Positions 1 to 8,806 of a DNA stretch of 64,000 nucleotides are shown one piece after another. The position numbers and the translations under genes are program-made. The stretch is from Streptomyces sp. Tue 6430. GTDB lineage: Bacteria > Actinomycetota > Actinomycetes > Streptomycetales > Streptomycetaceae. The notes under the pieces were generated by a model, which saw nothing but the letters and a program-made list of their open reading frames with translations, was not told the origin of the DNA and searched no databases. The DNA is taken from assembly GCA_021568835.1 (NCBI GenBank), contig JAKGSH010000010.1, forward strand, positions 2,170,001 to 2,234,000, in the 5' to 3' direction. How positions within the stretch are numbered: position 1 is the first letter of the stretch; the number at the start of each line of letters is the position of its first letter.

Positions 1-687
1 CATGAGGGCGCTGTACTCGGTGGCGATGTCGTCGCCCACGAACTCCTTCATGTTGGTGAAGCCCATGACGTTGTTGTAGAACCCCACCCACTCGTTCATC
101 CGGCCGAGTTCGACGTTGCCGACGCAGTGGTCGACCGCCTGGAAGGTGCGCTGGGCGGGCGGCTCGACGATCGGGCTCGCGGCCACGTAGCCGGGCAGGT
201 AGGGGCCGTCGTAGCCGCCGCGCTCGACGAGGGTGTGGCGGGTCTCGCCGTAGGTGGCGATCGCGGCCAGCACCACGGTGCCGTGCTCGTCCTTCAGCTC
301 GTACGGCTCGGCGACCGAACGGGCGCCGTGCTCCAGGGCGTAGGCGTAGGCGGCGCGGGCGTCCGGGACCTCGATGGCGAGGTCGACGACGCCGTCGCCG
401 TGCTCGGCCACGTGCCGTTCGAGGAAGTGGCCCCAGGCGGTGTCGGCCTTGACCACCGAGGTCAGGACGAAGCGGGCGGAGCCGTTCTCCAGGACGTAGG
501 AGGCGGTCTCGCGGCTGCCGTTCTCCGGTCCGGAGTAGGCGACCAGCTTCATGCCGAAGGCGGTGGAGTAGTAGTGCGCGGCCTGCTTGGCGTTGCCCAC
601 GGCGAAGACGACCGCGTCCATTCCCTTCACCGGGAAGGGGTCGGCCTGCCGGGCGGTGTCGGGGGTGTGGTGTGTGGTCTGCGTCAT
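1..687 (-). CDS. hppD: 4-hydroxyphenylpyruvate dioxygenase, N-terminal part (gene runs off the left edge)
   Basis: Non-heme Fe(II) enzyme converting 4-hydroxyphenylpyruvate to homogentisate in tyrosine catabolism (cytosolic). Starting at the ATG on the complement of 685-687, the protein opens MTQTTHHTPDTARQADPFPV and runs open to base 1, giving 229 residues of a family that is usually about 380 long. The N-terminal vicinal-oxygen-chelate half is complete. The first iron ligand is visible in VDHCVGNVELG, and the GFYNNVMGF stretch of the second half follows. The C-terminal half with the remaining ligands lies outside the window. The gene is divergent from an Lrp/AsnC regulator about 120 bp away, which makes that regulator a plausible controller (inference). 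Family identity is secure from sequence; substrate specificity is inferred from the family. Confidence 0.95.
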   Translation of the reverse strand, partial: MTQTTHHTPDTARQADPFPVKGMDAVVFAVGNAKQAAHYYSTAFGMKLVAYSGPENGSRETASYVLENGSARFVLTSVVKADTAWGHFLERHVAEHGDGVVDLAIEVPDARAAYAYALEHGARSVAEPYELKDEHGTVVLAAIATYGETRHTLVERGGYDGPYLPGYVAASPIVEPPAQRTFQAVDHCVGNVELGRMNEWVGFYNNVMGFTNMKEFVGDDIATEYSALM

Positions 688-809
688 GGCCGAAGCGTCG
701 CGCCACCCTGCAAGGTGCGCAATAGTTCGTCGTACCGCTGGTCATCATGTGCAGTGACACGGCGGTCGCGGCGGCTTTTCTGTACAGGGTGACCATCTCG
801 GAGGCGGGC

Positions 810-1304
810 GTGGCGATCGATCATCTGGACGGGCGGATCATCGTGCTGCTGGCGCGGGAGCCGCGGATCGGCGTGCTGGAGATGTCACGGCGGCTGGGGG
901 TCGCCCGGGGGACGGCGCAGGCGCGGCTGGACCGGCTTCAGTCGAACGGAGTCATCCGCGGGTTCGGCCCCGAGGTGGATCCGGCGGCGCTCGGCTACCC
1001 GGTCACCGCGTTCGCCACGCTGCAGATCCGGCAGGGCCAAGGCGCCGACGTGCGCGCCCACTTGGCGTCGGTGCCGGAGGTGCTGGAGCTGCACACCACC
1101 ACCGGCACCGGGGACATGCTGTGCCGTCTGGTGGCCCGCTCCAACGCCGATCTCCAGCGGGTCATCGACCGGGTCGTCGGCTTTGATGGCATTGTCCGGG
1201 CCTCCACCGCGATCGTGATGGAGAACCCTGTGCCCCTGCGGGTCATCCCGCTGGTGGAGCAGGCCGCGGACGATCGGGAAGGGCCTGGCCGGACGACGGG
1301 GTGA
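810..1304 (+). CDS. Lrp/AsnC-family transcriptional regulator
   Basis: A helix-turn-helix regulator with an amino-acid-responsive RAM domain, probably DNA-binding as an oligomer. The HTH is in the first 50 residues (LDGRIIVLLAREPRIGVLEMS onward, then RRLGVARGTAQARLDRL). The ligand domain follows (GYPVTAFATLQI, LELHTTTGTGDMLCRLVARS). I chose the GTG at 810 because GGAGG at 800-804 sits five bases before it and family members begin near the LDGRI motif. Upstream in-frame starts at 747 (ATG) and 789 (GTG) have poorer ribosome-binding sites. The gene is divergent from hppD, suggesting control of tyrosine catabolism. It sits only 6 bp upstream of the osmoprotectant transporter genes, so read-through is possible. 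Confidence 0.88.
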   Translation: MAIDHLDGRIIVLLAREPRIGVLEMSRRLGVARGTAQARLDRLQSNGVIRGFGPEVDPAALGYPVTAFATLQIRQGQGADVRAHLASVPEVLELHTTTGTGDMLCRLVARSNADLQRVIDRVVGFDGIVRASTAIVMENPVPLRVIPLVEQAADDREGPGRTTG

Positions 1305-1310
1305 GGGCGT

Positions 1311-1958
1311 GTGAGCTTCTGGGAGTACCTGGGCAACCGGCATCAGCAGCTGCTCACCGACGCCTACCAGCACGCCAGCGTCGTCTTCCAGTGCATGGTC
1401 CTGGCCACGCTGATCGGCGTGCTGCTCGGGGTCGCCACCTACCGCAGCGACTGGGCCGGCGACCTCGCCACCACGGCCACCTCCACCGTCCTCACCGTCC
1501 CGTCCCTGGCCATGATCGGTCTGCTGATCCCGGTGGTGGGCCTGGGCGTGCCGCCGACGGTGATCGCGCTGACGCTGTACGGGCTGCTGCCGGTCGTGCG
1601 GAACTCCGTCGTGGGGCTGCGGGGTGTCGACCCGTCCCTGGTGGACGCGGCCAGGGGCATCGGGATGTCCGGCGTGATGCGGCTGGCGCGGGTCGAGCTG
1701 CCGCTGGCCTGGCCGCCGATCCTGACGGGCATCCGGGTCTCCACCCAGATGCTGATGGGCATCGCCGCCATCGCCGCCTACGCCTCCGGGCCGGGCCTCG
1801 GCAACGAGATCTTCCGCGGTCTGGCCTCCCTGGGCAGCAAGAACGCGCTCAACCAGGTGCTCGCGGGCACGCTCGGCATCATCGTGCTGGCCCTGCTGTT
1901 CGACGCCGCCTACGTCGTCGTCGGCCGGCTGACGATTCCGAGGGGGATCCGTGCCTGA
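1311..1958 (+). CDS. Osmoprotectant ABC transporter permease (OpuBB/ProW-like)
   Basis: First inner-membrane permease of a quaternary-amine (glycine betaine/choline/proline-type) importer, 215 residues starting with GTG. It is almost entirely hydrophobic, with about five to six membrane segments. It carries the binding-protein-dependent permease EAA-like loop (VDPSLVDAARGIGMSGVMRLARVELPLA, in pieces) that docks on the ATPase. It overlaps the ATPase gene by 8 bp and is the first of four genes: permease, ATPase, permease, binding protein. This order is typical of OpuB/OpuC systems. Exact substrate cannot be read from sequence. Confidence 0.9.
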   Translation: MSFWEYLGNRHQQLLTDAYQHASVVFQCMVLATLIGVLLGVATYRSDWAGDLATTATSTVLTVPSLAMIGLLIPVVGLGVPPTVIALTLYGLLPVVRNSVVGLRGVDPSLVDAARGIGMSGVMRLARVELPLAWPPILTGIRVSTQMLMGIAAIAAYASGPGLGNEIFRGLASLGSKNALNQVLAGTLGIIVLALLFDAAYVVVGRLTIPRGIRA

Positions 1959-3183
1959 GTCCCACGGCGCCGCGATCGAGCTGGAGAACCTCACCAAGCG
2001 CTACCCGGGCAGCGCGGCTCCGGCCGTGGACAACGTGAACATGGAGATCAAGGCGGGCGAGATCGTCATCTTCGTCGGGCCGTCCGGCTGCGGGAAGTCG
2101 ACGACCCTGAAGATGATCAACCGGCTGATCGAGCCGAGCGGCGGCCGCATCCGCATCGGCGGCGAGGACGTCACCGACATCGACCCGGTGAAGCTGCGCC
2201 GCAAGGTCGGTTACGCCATCCAGGCTTCGGGGCTGTTCCCGCACATGACGGTCGCGCAGAACATCGCGCTGGTGCCGGGGATGACCGGCTGGCCGAAGGG
2301 GCGCATCAGGGACCGGGTGGAGGAGATGCTCGACCTGGTCGGGCTGGACCCCGGGGAGTTCCGCCACCGGTATCCGCGCCAGCTCTCCGGCGGTCAGCAG
2401 CAGCGGGTGGGCGTGGCGCGGGCGCTGGCGGCCGATCCGCCGGTGCTGCTGATGGACGAGCCGTTCGGCGCCGTGGACCCGATCACCCGCGACCACCTCC
2501 AGGACGAGCTGATCCGGCTCCAGCACGAGCTGCACAAGACGATCGTGTTCGTCACCCACGACTTCGACGAGGCGATCAAGCTGGGCGACCGGATCGCGGT
2601 GCTGCGCGAGCGCTCGCACATCGCCCAGTTCGACACCCCGGAGGCGATCCTCACCAACCCGGCGGACGACTTCGTGTCCGGGTTCGTGGGCGCCGGGGCG
2701 GCGCTGAAGCGGCTCAACCTCACGCGCGTACGGGACGTGGAGGTCACCGGGTGTCCGACGGTGGGCGTCGACGACCCGCTCCAGACCGTCTTCGACCGGA
2801 TCCGCGCCGGCGGGACGAACGAGATCCTGCTGCTGGACAGGCGCGGCCGGCCCTACAAGTGGCTGCGGCGCGGCGACCTGATGCGGGCCAAGGGCTCGCT
2901 GGCCCGCGCCGGCACGCTGGTGACCGACACGGTGACCCGGGACGCGACGCTGCGGGACGCCCTGGAGGCGGTCCTCACCGACAACACCGGGCGGGTCGCG
3001 GTGACCGGGCGGCACGGGGAGTACACCGGGGTCGTCGACATGGAGACGCTGATGAACTCGGTGCACGAACTGCTGGAGGCGGACCGGCTGGAGGCGCTGG
3101 AGTCCCAGCACGAACTGGAGGAGGTCCGCGCCGCGCAGACGCACGCGGAACAGGAGGGCCCCGGCGGGGAGGCGAAGGCATGA
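1951..3183 (+). CDS. Osmoprotectant ABC transporter ATP-binding protein with CBS domains (OpuBA/ProV-like)
   Basis: Cytoplasmic ATPase of the importer, 410 residues with a GTG start. Walker A is GPSGCGKST near residue 43, the Q-loop is in YAIQASGLFP, the signature LSGGQQQRVGVARAL is near 145, and Walker B is VLLMDEPFGAVD near 165. The H-loop is VTHDFDEAIKL. The C-terminal 160 residues form a CBS pair (TVGVDDPLQTVFDRI; DTVTRDATLRDALEAVL). In OpuA-type systems such domains sense ionic strength; that role here is family knowledge. The gene overlaps its neighbours by 8 bp upstream and 4 bp downstream (ATGA), indicating translational coupling. Confidence 0.95.
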   Translation: MPESHGAAIELENLTKRYPGSAAPAVDNVNMEIKAGEIVIFVGPSGCGKSTTLKMINRLIEPSGGRIRIGGEDVTDIDPVKLRRKVGYAIQASGLFPHMTVAQNIALVPGMTGWPKGRIRDRVEEMLDLVGLDPGEFRHRYPRQLSGGQQQRVGVARALAADPPVLLMDEPFGAVDPITRDHLQDELIRLQHELHKTIVFVTHDFDEAIKLGDRIAVLRERSHIAQFDTPEAILTNPADDFVSGFVGAGAALKRLNLTRVRDVEVTGCPTVGVDDPLQTVFDRIRAGGTNEILLLDRRGRPYKWLRRGDLMRAKGSLARAGTLVTDTVTRDATLRDALEAVLTDNTGRVAVTGRHGEYTGVVDMETLMNSVHELLEADRLEALESQHELEEVRAAQTHAEQEGPGGEAKA

Positions 3184-3988
3184 GCACCTCCGAGCCGGCC
3201 GGCCTGCCGGCCCGGGAGGGGCTCCCGGCCGCGCCGCCCGCTCCCCGCGCCGCCGCGTCGGCTGGCCGAAGCTGGTCCTCGTGCCCGCGTTCGTGGTCGC
3301 GATGCTGCTCGCCACCTGGCTGTGGTTCGCGCAGGCGGACCTGGACACCGTCTCCGAGAACGCGCTGGCCGACGGGCAGGTGTCCAAGGCGCTGTGGCAG
3401 CACATCCAGCTGACGGTGATCTCGACCTTCTTCGTGCTGGTCATCGCGATCCCGCTCGGCATCCTGCTGACCCGGCCCGCCTTCCGCAGGGCCACGCCGG
3501 TCGTGATGGCCCTCGCCAACACGGGCCAGGCCACCCCCGCGATCGGCCTGCTCGCCCTGCTGGTGATCTGGCTGGGCATCGGCCGCCGGGCGGCCCTGAT
3601 CGGGATCATCGCCTACGCCGTCCTGCCGGTGCTCTCCAACACCGTCGCCGGCCTGAAGGCGAACGACCCGACGCTGCTGGAGGCCGCCCGCGGCATCGGC
3701 ATGTCCCCGCTCGGGGTGCTCACCCGCGTGGAACTGCCGCTGGCGGTACCGCTCATCCTCGCCGGTGTGCGTACGGCGCTGGTCCTGAACGTGGGCACGG
3801 CCACCCTGGCGACCTTCGGCGGGGGCGGCGGACTGGGCGTGCTGATCACCGCCGGCATCACCAACCAGCGCATGCCGGTGCTGGTGCTGGGCTCCGTCCT
3901 GACCGTGGCGCTGGCCCTGCTGGTCGACTGGCTGGCCTCGCTGGCCGAGGTGCTGCTGCGGCCGCGCGGACTGGAGGTGGAGCGGTGA
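3180..3988 (+). CDS. Osmoprotectant ABC transporter permease 2 (OpuBD-like), apparent frameshift near 3243-3246
   Basis: Second membrane subunit of the importer. The ATG at 3180 overlaps the ATPase stop (ATGA) and has a strong GGGGAGG ribosome-binding site. That frame gives MSTSEPAGLPAREGLPAAPPA and then drifts into nonsense. The permease proper is in another frame, open from upstream through WPKLVLVPAFVVAMLLATWLWF to the stop at 3988. One extra C in the CCCC run at 3243-3246 joins the two as PPAPPRRRVGWPKLVLV. About five membrane helices and the EAA-like loop (EAARGIGMSPLGVLTRVELPLA, in part) are intact. If the shift were real, translation could only begin at GTG 3281, which lacks a ribosome-binding site and the basic N-terminus. 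I favour a sequence error. Confidence 0.85.
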
Positions 3989-4941
3989 GAAGGACGCCGT
4001 GCGCTCTCGCGGCGCTGCTGGTGCTGGCCTCCGGCTGCGGACTGACCAGCGGTTCCCCCATGGTCGACGACGTCTCCCCCGGCTCGATCGGCAAGGGGGA
4101 GCCGCTCAGGGGCGCCGATCTCACCGTGACGTCGAAGTCGTTCACCGAGAGCCTCATCCTCGGCGCGATGCTGGGCATCGCCTTCGAGGCGGCGGGCGCG
4201 GACGTCCTGGACCGCACCGGCATCCAGGGCTCGATCGGCGGCCGCGAGGCGATCCGCAAGGGCGACGCCGACGCCATGTACGAGTACACGGGCACCGCCT
4301 GGATCACGTACCAGGGCAACAGCGAGCCCATCACCGACCCGCGGCGGCAGTGGGAGGCGGTGCGGGACGCCGACGTGCGCAACGGGGTGACCTGGCTGCC
4401 GCAGTCCCGGCTGAACAACACCTACGCCCTGGCGATGAACCGGGCCGACCACAAGAAGTACGGCACGAAGACGCTGTCGGAGGTGGCCGCGCTGTCCCGG
4501 TCCGACCCCAAGGCCGTCACGCTGTGCGTGGAGGGCGAGTTCGCCAACCGCGCGGACGGGCTGCCGGGCATGCAGAAGGCGTACGGCATGGACGTGCCGA
4601 CGGGCCGGATCACGCAGATGGACACCGGGATCATCTACACGCAGACGGCGAAGGGCAGTTGCACCTACGGGGAGGTGTTCACCACCGACGGCCGCATCAG
4701 GTCCATGGACCTGGTGGTGATGGCCGACGACAAGAAGTTCTTCCCCAACTACAACGCGGCGCCCGTGATCAACACCGACACCTTCGAGAAGTGGCCGGCC
4801 ATCGCCGAGGTCGTCGACCCGGTGACCGCCAGGCTGGACAACGCGGTGGCGCAGGAGCTGAACGCGAAGGTGGACGTGGACGGGGAGGATCCGCACCAGG
4901 TCGCGCTGGACTGGATGAAGGCGGAGGGATTCGTGAAGTAG
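3985..4941 (+). CDS. Osmoprotectant-binding lipoprotein (OpuBC/OpuCC-like)
   Basis: Extracytoplasmic substrate-binding lipoprotein of the importer, 318 residues, GTG start overlapping the preceding stop. It has a short basic signal peptide, and the lipobox LASGC puts the acylated Cys at residue 18. The mature domain is of the OpuAC type (DLTVTSKSFTESLILGAML; GGREAIRKGDADAMYEYTGTAW; DTGIIYTQTAKG). It is the last gene of the operon. The family binds quaternary ammonium osmolytes, but ligand choice is not determinable here. No clear terminator was found in the roughly 420 bp that follow. Confidence 0.92.
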   Translation: MRRTPCALAALLVLASGCGLTSGSPMVDDVSPGSIGKGEPLRGADLTVTSKSFTESLILGAMLGIAFEAAGADVLDRTGIQGSIGGREAIRKGDADAMYEYTGTAWITYQGNSEPITDPRRQWEAVRDADVRNGVTWLPQSRLNNTYALAMNRADHKKYGTKTLSEVAALSRSDPKAVTLCVEGEFANRADGLPGMQKAYGMDVPTGRITQMDTGIIYTQTAKGSCTYGEVFTTDGRIRSMDLVVMADDKKFFPNYNAAPVINTDTFEKWPAIAEVVDPVTARLDNAVAQELNAKVDVDGEDPHQVALDWMKAEGFVK

Positions 4942-5363
4942 GCGACTTCTTCCGTTCCCGTGGCGGATTTCGTGGGGAATCTGTGATCGGTCTGCACGAT
5001 TTTCGACTCGTACTGCGCGAGGAACTTTCAGAATTGACCGGAAACCGACCCTCCGCCCCGCCCGCCACGCCCTCCGGGCAAGGGAATCAAGGCACTTGAC
5101 GCCCGCGACCGCCCGTCGCGCGGGAAGGACATCGGGAGAAAAACACCATCTCGCGGCTACCACGGTGTCCGTTTCCAGCAGCGGCTTTGCGACGAAATCG
5201 GCTCACCGGCAGGCTGGGCAAGCGGTGAGATCAACACCCTCCGCGCAATGACTAGCATGAGCCGGTACCCGGATCGGAAAATCACATCTTTCTCGCCCCG
5301 GGCCTGCGGCCGTCGTGTCGGTCGATCCGTTCTTCCTGCTCTCGAGGACCGAGGAACCGCGGA
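4942..5363. other. Intergenic region upstream of the conservon
   Basis: No convincing gene. An imperfect inverted repeat near 5102-5124 could end the transporter transcript. A TAGCAT hexamer at 5253-5258, about 105 bp before cvnA, is a possible -10 box, but no good -35 partner was seen. Both are weak. Confidence 0.3.
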
Positions 5364-7279
5364 ATGCCTCTGCCTGCACCACCCCGTCAGCGTCGGTCAG
5401 CCGAACCCTCCCCCGCCTCGTCGGCCGTACCCGTGACCGTGCTGCTGCTGAGTGCCGCAGCCGCGGGTGCGGCCGTCGCCCTGGCCCCCGCCGCGGCCCG
5501 CACCTGGACGGTGGTCACGGCTGTGGCCGCCTGGTGCTGCGTGGCGGCCGCCGTCCTCGTCTGCGGCCTGCTGCTCCGGCGGGCCCGCCGCACCGCCGCC
5601 GCGACGGACGCCGAGGTCGCCCGGCTGACCGCGCAGTCGGCACAGCGGTCGGCCGAGTCGGCACACCTGGTGAACGTCACCGTGCCCGCCCTCGTGAGCC
5701 GGCTGCGGGAGGGCGCTCGGGCGAAGGACGCCCTGGAACAGGTGACGCTGCCCGCCGATGTCCAACTGCGCCGGACCGTGGAGGCCTTCAGCTCCGCGGT
5801 GGAGCAGGTCGTGCAGTACGCGGCGGCCACGGACGCCGAACGGCTGCGCGCCCGCGAGGAACTGGCCCAGGTCACCGAAGAGGTGGCGCAGGTGACGCGG
5901 ACGGTCCTGCCCGACATGGTCGGGCAGTTGCGGGAGGGCAACTCGGCCGACACCGTGCTGGCCGGGTGGGAGTGGCCCCCCTCCTCCCTGCTGCGCTCCC
6001 CCGTCGAGGCGTTCGTACGGGAACTCGCCCGCAGCGAGCGGCGGGCCGCCGCCGCGCAGGCCGCCTCCGCGAAGGCCCTGAGCCGGGTGCAGGCCAAGAC
6101 CGTGAGCATGCTCGCCGATCTGCGCGAGATGCAGGAGCGGCACGGCGAGGAGATCTTCGGCGACCTGCTGAAACTGGATCACGGCACCTCCCAGCTGGGT
6201 CTGATGACCGACCGGCTGGCCCTCCTCATGGGCGGTCGGTCCAGCCGCGCCTGGAACAAGCCGATCGTGATGGAGAGCATCCTGCGCGGTGCGGCCGGCC
6301 GGATCGCGGCGTACCAGCGCGTACGGCTGCACTGTTCCACGAACGCCGCGATCTCCGGGTTCGCCGCGGAAGGCGTGATGCACCTGATCGCCGAACTCAT
6401 GGACAACGCCGCCAACTTCTCGCCGCCCATCGACGAGGTCCACGTCTACGTCGACGAGCACAGCGCCGGGCTCGTCGTCACGATCGAGGACAGCGGCCTG
6501 AAGATGTCGGACGCCGCGATGCGGCACGCCGAGGAGGCCGTGGCGGGGCACATGACCGACCTCGCCTCGCTGCCCGGCACCCGGCTCGGCCTGGCCGTGG
6601 TCGGCGGGCTGGCCGTCAAGTACGGCATCAGCGTCAACTACCGGCCCTCGTCCCGCGGCGGCACCGGCGTCGTCGTCCTGCTGCCCCGGCAGCTGCTCGC
6701 CCAGCGGCGGGACGCCGCACCGCAGGAGACGGCACGCCGAACGGCCGTGGCGACGCCCGCGGACGGGTCCGCGCGGGCCACGACGGTCACCGCACAGCCG
6801 ACGACGGGTGGAGTGTCCATGCCGGGTGAAGAGTCAGTGTCGGGCGGAGTTCCGGGGACGGGCGGAGTTCCGGGGACCGGCGGTCTGCCCGCTCCCGCCG
6901 TACGACCGGCCGCCGCCGTCCCTCCCGCGGCTTCTGCTCCGGCCCCGGCTGCGACCTCGACCCCGGCTGCGACTTCGGCCCCGGCTTCGGCTTCGGCGGA
7001 GGTCCGCGGTCGTGACGCGTCCCGCCGGCCGTCGGCGGCCACGCCGAACGGCCTGCCCGTCCGCGCCCCCGGCCGCACGATGGCCGAGGCCGAGCAGGAA
7101 CGGCAGCAGCGCAGGACGGCGGCCGACTCCCCGCGCCGGGCGGCGCACCGGGGCCGACCGCTCCCGTCGCACGCGACGCGGGCACCCGTTTCGGGGCCTT
7201 CCACAGCGGGCGCACCTCCGCCGGCGAAGCCGGCCCGTCCGGCACCGGCACCCCGCCCGAGCCGCCGGCCGCCCGGTAA
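5364..7279 (+). CDS. cvnA: Conservon sensor-kinase-like ATPase CvnA, apparent frameshift near 7129-7132
   Basis: Membrane-bound histidine-kinase-like protein heading a conservon, the streptomycete G-protein-like signalling operon (cvnA-B-C-D). Two N-terminal membrane helices lie in roughly residues 20-72 (VPVTVLLLSAAAAGAAVAL; VVTAVAAWCCVAAAVLVCG). A sensor-like region follows, then an HATPase_c domain with N-box LIAELMDNAANFSPP and a GLAVVGGLAVKYGI segment. No phospho-acceptor H-box was recognised. The C-terminal tail is low-complexity Pro/Ala. The reading frame continues into cvnB and ends in nonsense at 7499. Adding one C to the CCCC run at 7129-7132 restores the family C-terminus (DAGTRFGAFHSGR) and a stop at 7277-7279. 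The full-length product is therefore about 638 residues. A sequencing error is the likeliest explanation. Confidence 0.88.
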
Positions 7280-7399
7280 CCCCACGTCCTTCCCCTCCGG
7301 CGCCGGAGCCATGGCGCCCTCTTCCCCGCTTCAGCTCGTGAGATTGGAGGAACGGGCCGGTGACCGGGGCTTCCGGGCCCTACCGTCCCAACACCTACC

Positions 7400-7819
7400 A
7401 TGCAGACCACCGACAACAGCCTCACCTGGCTTCTGCAAGGCCTTCTGGAGCGCGTTCCCGGCGCCCGGCACGCCCTGGTCCTGTCCCGGGACGGCCTGAA
7501 GCTGTGCTGGACCGAACACCTGGCGCTCGACCAGGCCGACCAGCTGGCAGCCATCTGTTCGGGCATGCAGGCCCTCGCCCAGGGCGCGTCCGTCGAGTTC
7601 GGCGACGGGAGCGGTGGTGTCCGCCACTCCATGACCGAGTTCCACGGCGGCCAGCTCTTCATCGTGCAGGCGGGCGACGGTGCGCACCTGGCGCTCCTGT
7701 GCGAGGAGAGCGCCGACCCCGGGGTGGTGGGTCACCAGATGACCGAACTGGTCGAGCAGATCGGCGAGCACCTGCGGGCCGAGCCCCGCGGGGGCGTGCA
7801 GGGGAGCGCATCGTCGTGA
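7400..7819 (+). CDS. cvnB: Conservon roadblock/LC7-domain protein CvnB
   Basis: A 139-residue cytoplasmic protein of the roadblock/LC7 (MglB-like) family. It opens TTDNSLTWLLQGLLERVPGA and has the typical VLSRDGLKLCW strand and the GGQLFIVQAGDGAHLALLCEE core. In conservons this component is thought to act on the small GTPase CvnD, as MglB acts on MglA (family knowledge). Second gene of the operon. It overlaps cvnC by 4 bp (GTGA), so the two are translationally coupled. Confidence 0.93.
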   Translation: MQTTDNSLTWLLQGLLERVPGARHALVLSRDGLKLCWTEHLALDQADQLAAICSGMQALAQGASVEFGDGSGGVRHSMTEFHGGQLFIVQAGDGAHLALLCEESADPGVVGHQMTELVEQIGEHLRAEPRGGVQGSASS

Positions 7820-8172
7820 CGCGTCGGCCCGTGGACACCGGCGATCCCGACCGGCTCTACACGATCACGGGCGGGCGCAGCCGTGCGGACGACGCATTCG
7901 ACCTGGTCACCCTGATCGTCAGCGAGAGCGCACCCACCGCCGGGATGCAGTCGGAGCACGCACGGATCCTGGATCTGTGCCGGCATCCGACGGCCCTCGT
8001 CGAGGTCGCCGCGGAGATGAAGCTGCCGATCACGGTGGTGCGCATCCTCCTCGGCGACCTGCTCGCCATGGGCCGTATCACCGCCCGTCACCCACCCGCG
8101 CCGCGGTCGCTCGCCGCGCTCCCCGACTCCGCTCTACTCATGGAGGTGCTGCATGGGCTCCGCAACCTCTGA
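7816..8172 (+). CDS. cvnC: Conservon DUF742 protein CvnC
   Basis: A 118-residue DUF742 protein starting at the GTG that overlaps the cvnB stop. The conserved DRLYTITGGRS start and the winged-helix-like C-terminal half (ILDLCRHPTALVEVAAEMKL, then PITVVRILLGDLLAMG) are visible, suggesting protein or nucleic-acid contact. It overlaps cvnD by 20 bp. No enzymatic residues are apparent. The role within the conservon is not established. Confidence 0.92.
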   Translation: MTRRPVDTGDPDRLYTITGGRSRADDAFDLVTLIVSESAPTAGMQSEHARILDLCRHPTALVEVAAEMKLPITVVRILLGDLLAMGRITARHPPAPRSLAALPDSALLMEVLHGLRNL

Positions 8173-8806
8173 GACGTCCGAGGCCTCCGGGCCCTCTGGA
8201 ACGTCCGACCTGCCTTCCCTGCGTACGCCCCTGTCCGACGCCGCCGAGACAGGACTGAAGATCGTCGTCGTGGGCGGCTTCGGGGTCGGCAAGACGACCC
8301 TGGTCCGCTCGGTCAGCGAGATCCGTCCGCTCAACACCGAGGAGGTGATGACGCAGGCGGGCGTCGGTGTCGACGAGACGCGGCAGGTGGCCACGAAGAC
8401 CACCACGACGGTCGCCTTCGACTTCGGCCGGATCAGCCTCAACAGGCGCATGGTGCTGTACCTGTTCGGCGCACCGGGCCAGGAGCGGTTCTGGTTCCTG
8501 TGGGACCGGCTCTTCTCCGGCACCCTCGGCGCGGTCGTCCTGGTCGACACGCGCCGGATGGACGACTCCTGGTACGCGATAGACCGGCTGGAACACCACC
8601 GGACGCCGTTCGTGGTGGCCGTCAACCGGTTCGACGACGAACCCAACCGGTACTCCCTCGACGAGATCCGCCAGGCGCTCTCCCTGCCCGCGCACGTGCC
8701 CCTCGTCGACTGCGACGCGCGCGTCCGGTCGTCGGGCAAGGACGTACTGATCACCCTCGTGGACCACCTCTACGAAATGGCCATGGCCCAGGAGATGACA
8801 TCGTGA
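8153..8806 (+). CDS. cvnD: Conservon small GTPase CvnD
   Basis: A 217-residue Ras-like GTP-binding protein, the switch component of the conservon. G1 is GGFGVGKTT, the switch-II/G3 is GAPGQERF (Gly in place of Asp in DxPG), and G4 is VNRFD rather than NKxD. These deviations are usual for the family as I recall it. The start is an ATG within the end of cvnC. The last codon overlaps a GTG that begins the P450 gene. It is expected to cycle GTP/GDP with CvnA-C as regulators (family knowledge). Confidence 0.94.
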   Translation: MGSATSETSEASGPSGTSDLPSLRTPLSDAAETGLKIVVVGGFGVGKTTLVRSVSEIRPLNTEEVMTQAGVGVDETRQVATKTTTTVAFDFGRISLNRRMVLYLFGAPGQERFWFLWDRLFSGTLGAVVLVDTRRMDDSWYAIDRLEHHRTPFVVAVNRFDDEPNRYSLDEIRQALSLPAHVPLVDCDARVRSSGKDVLITLVDHLYEMAMAQEMTS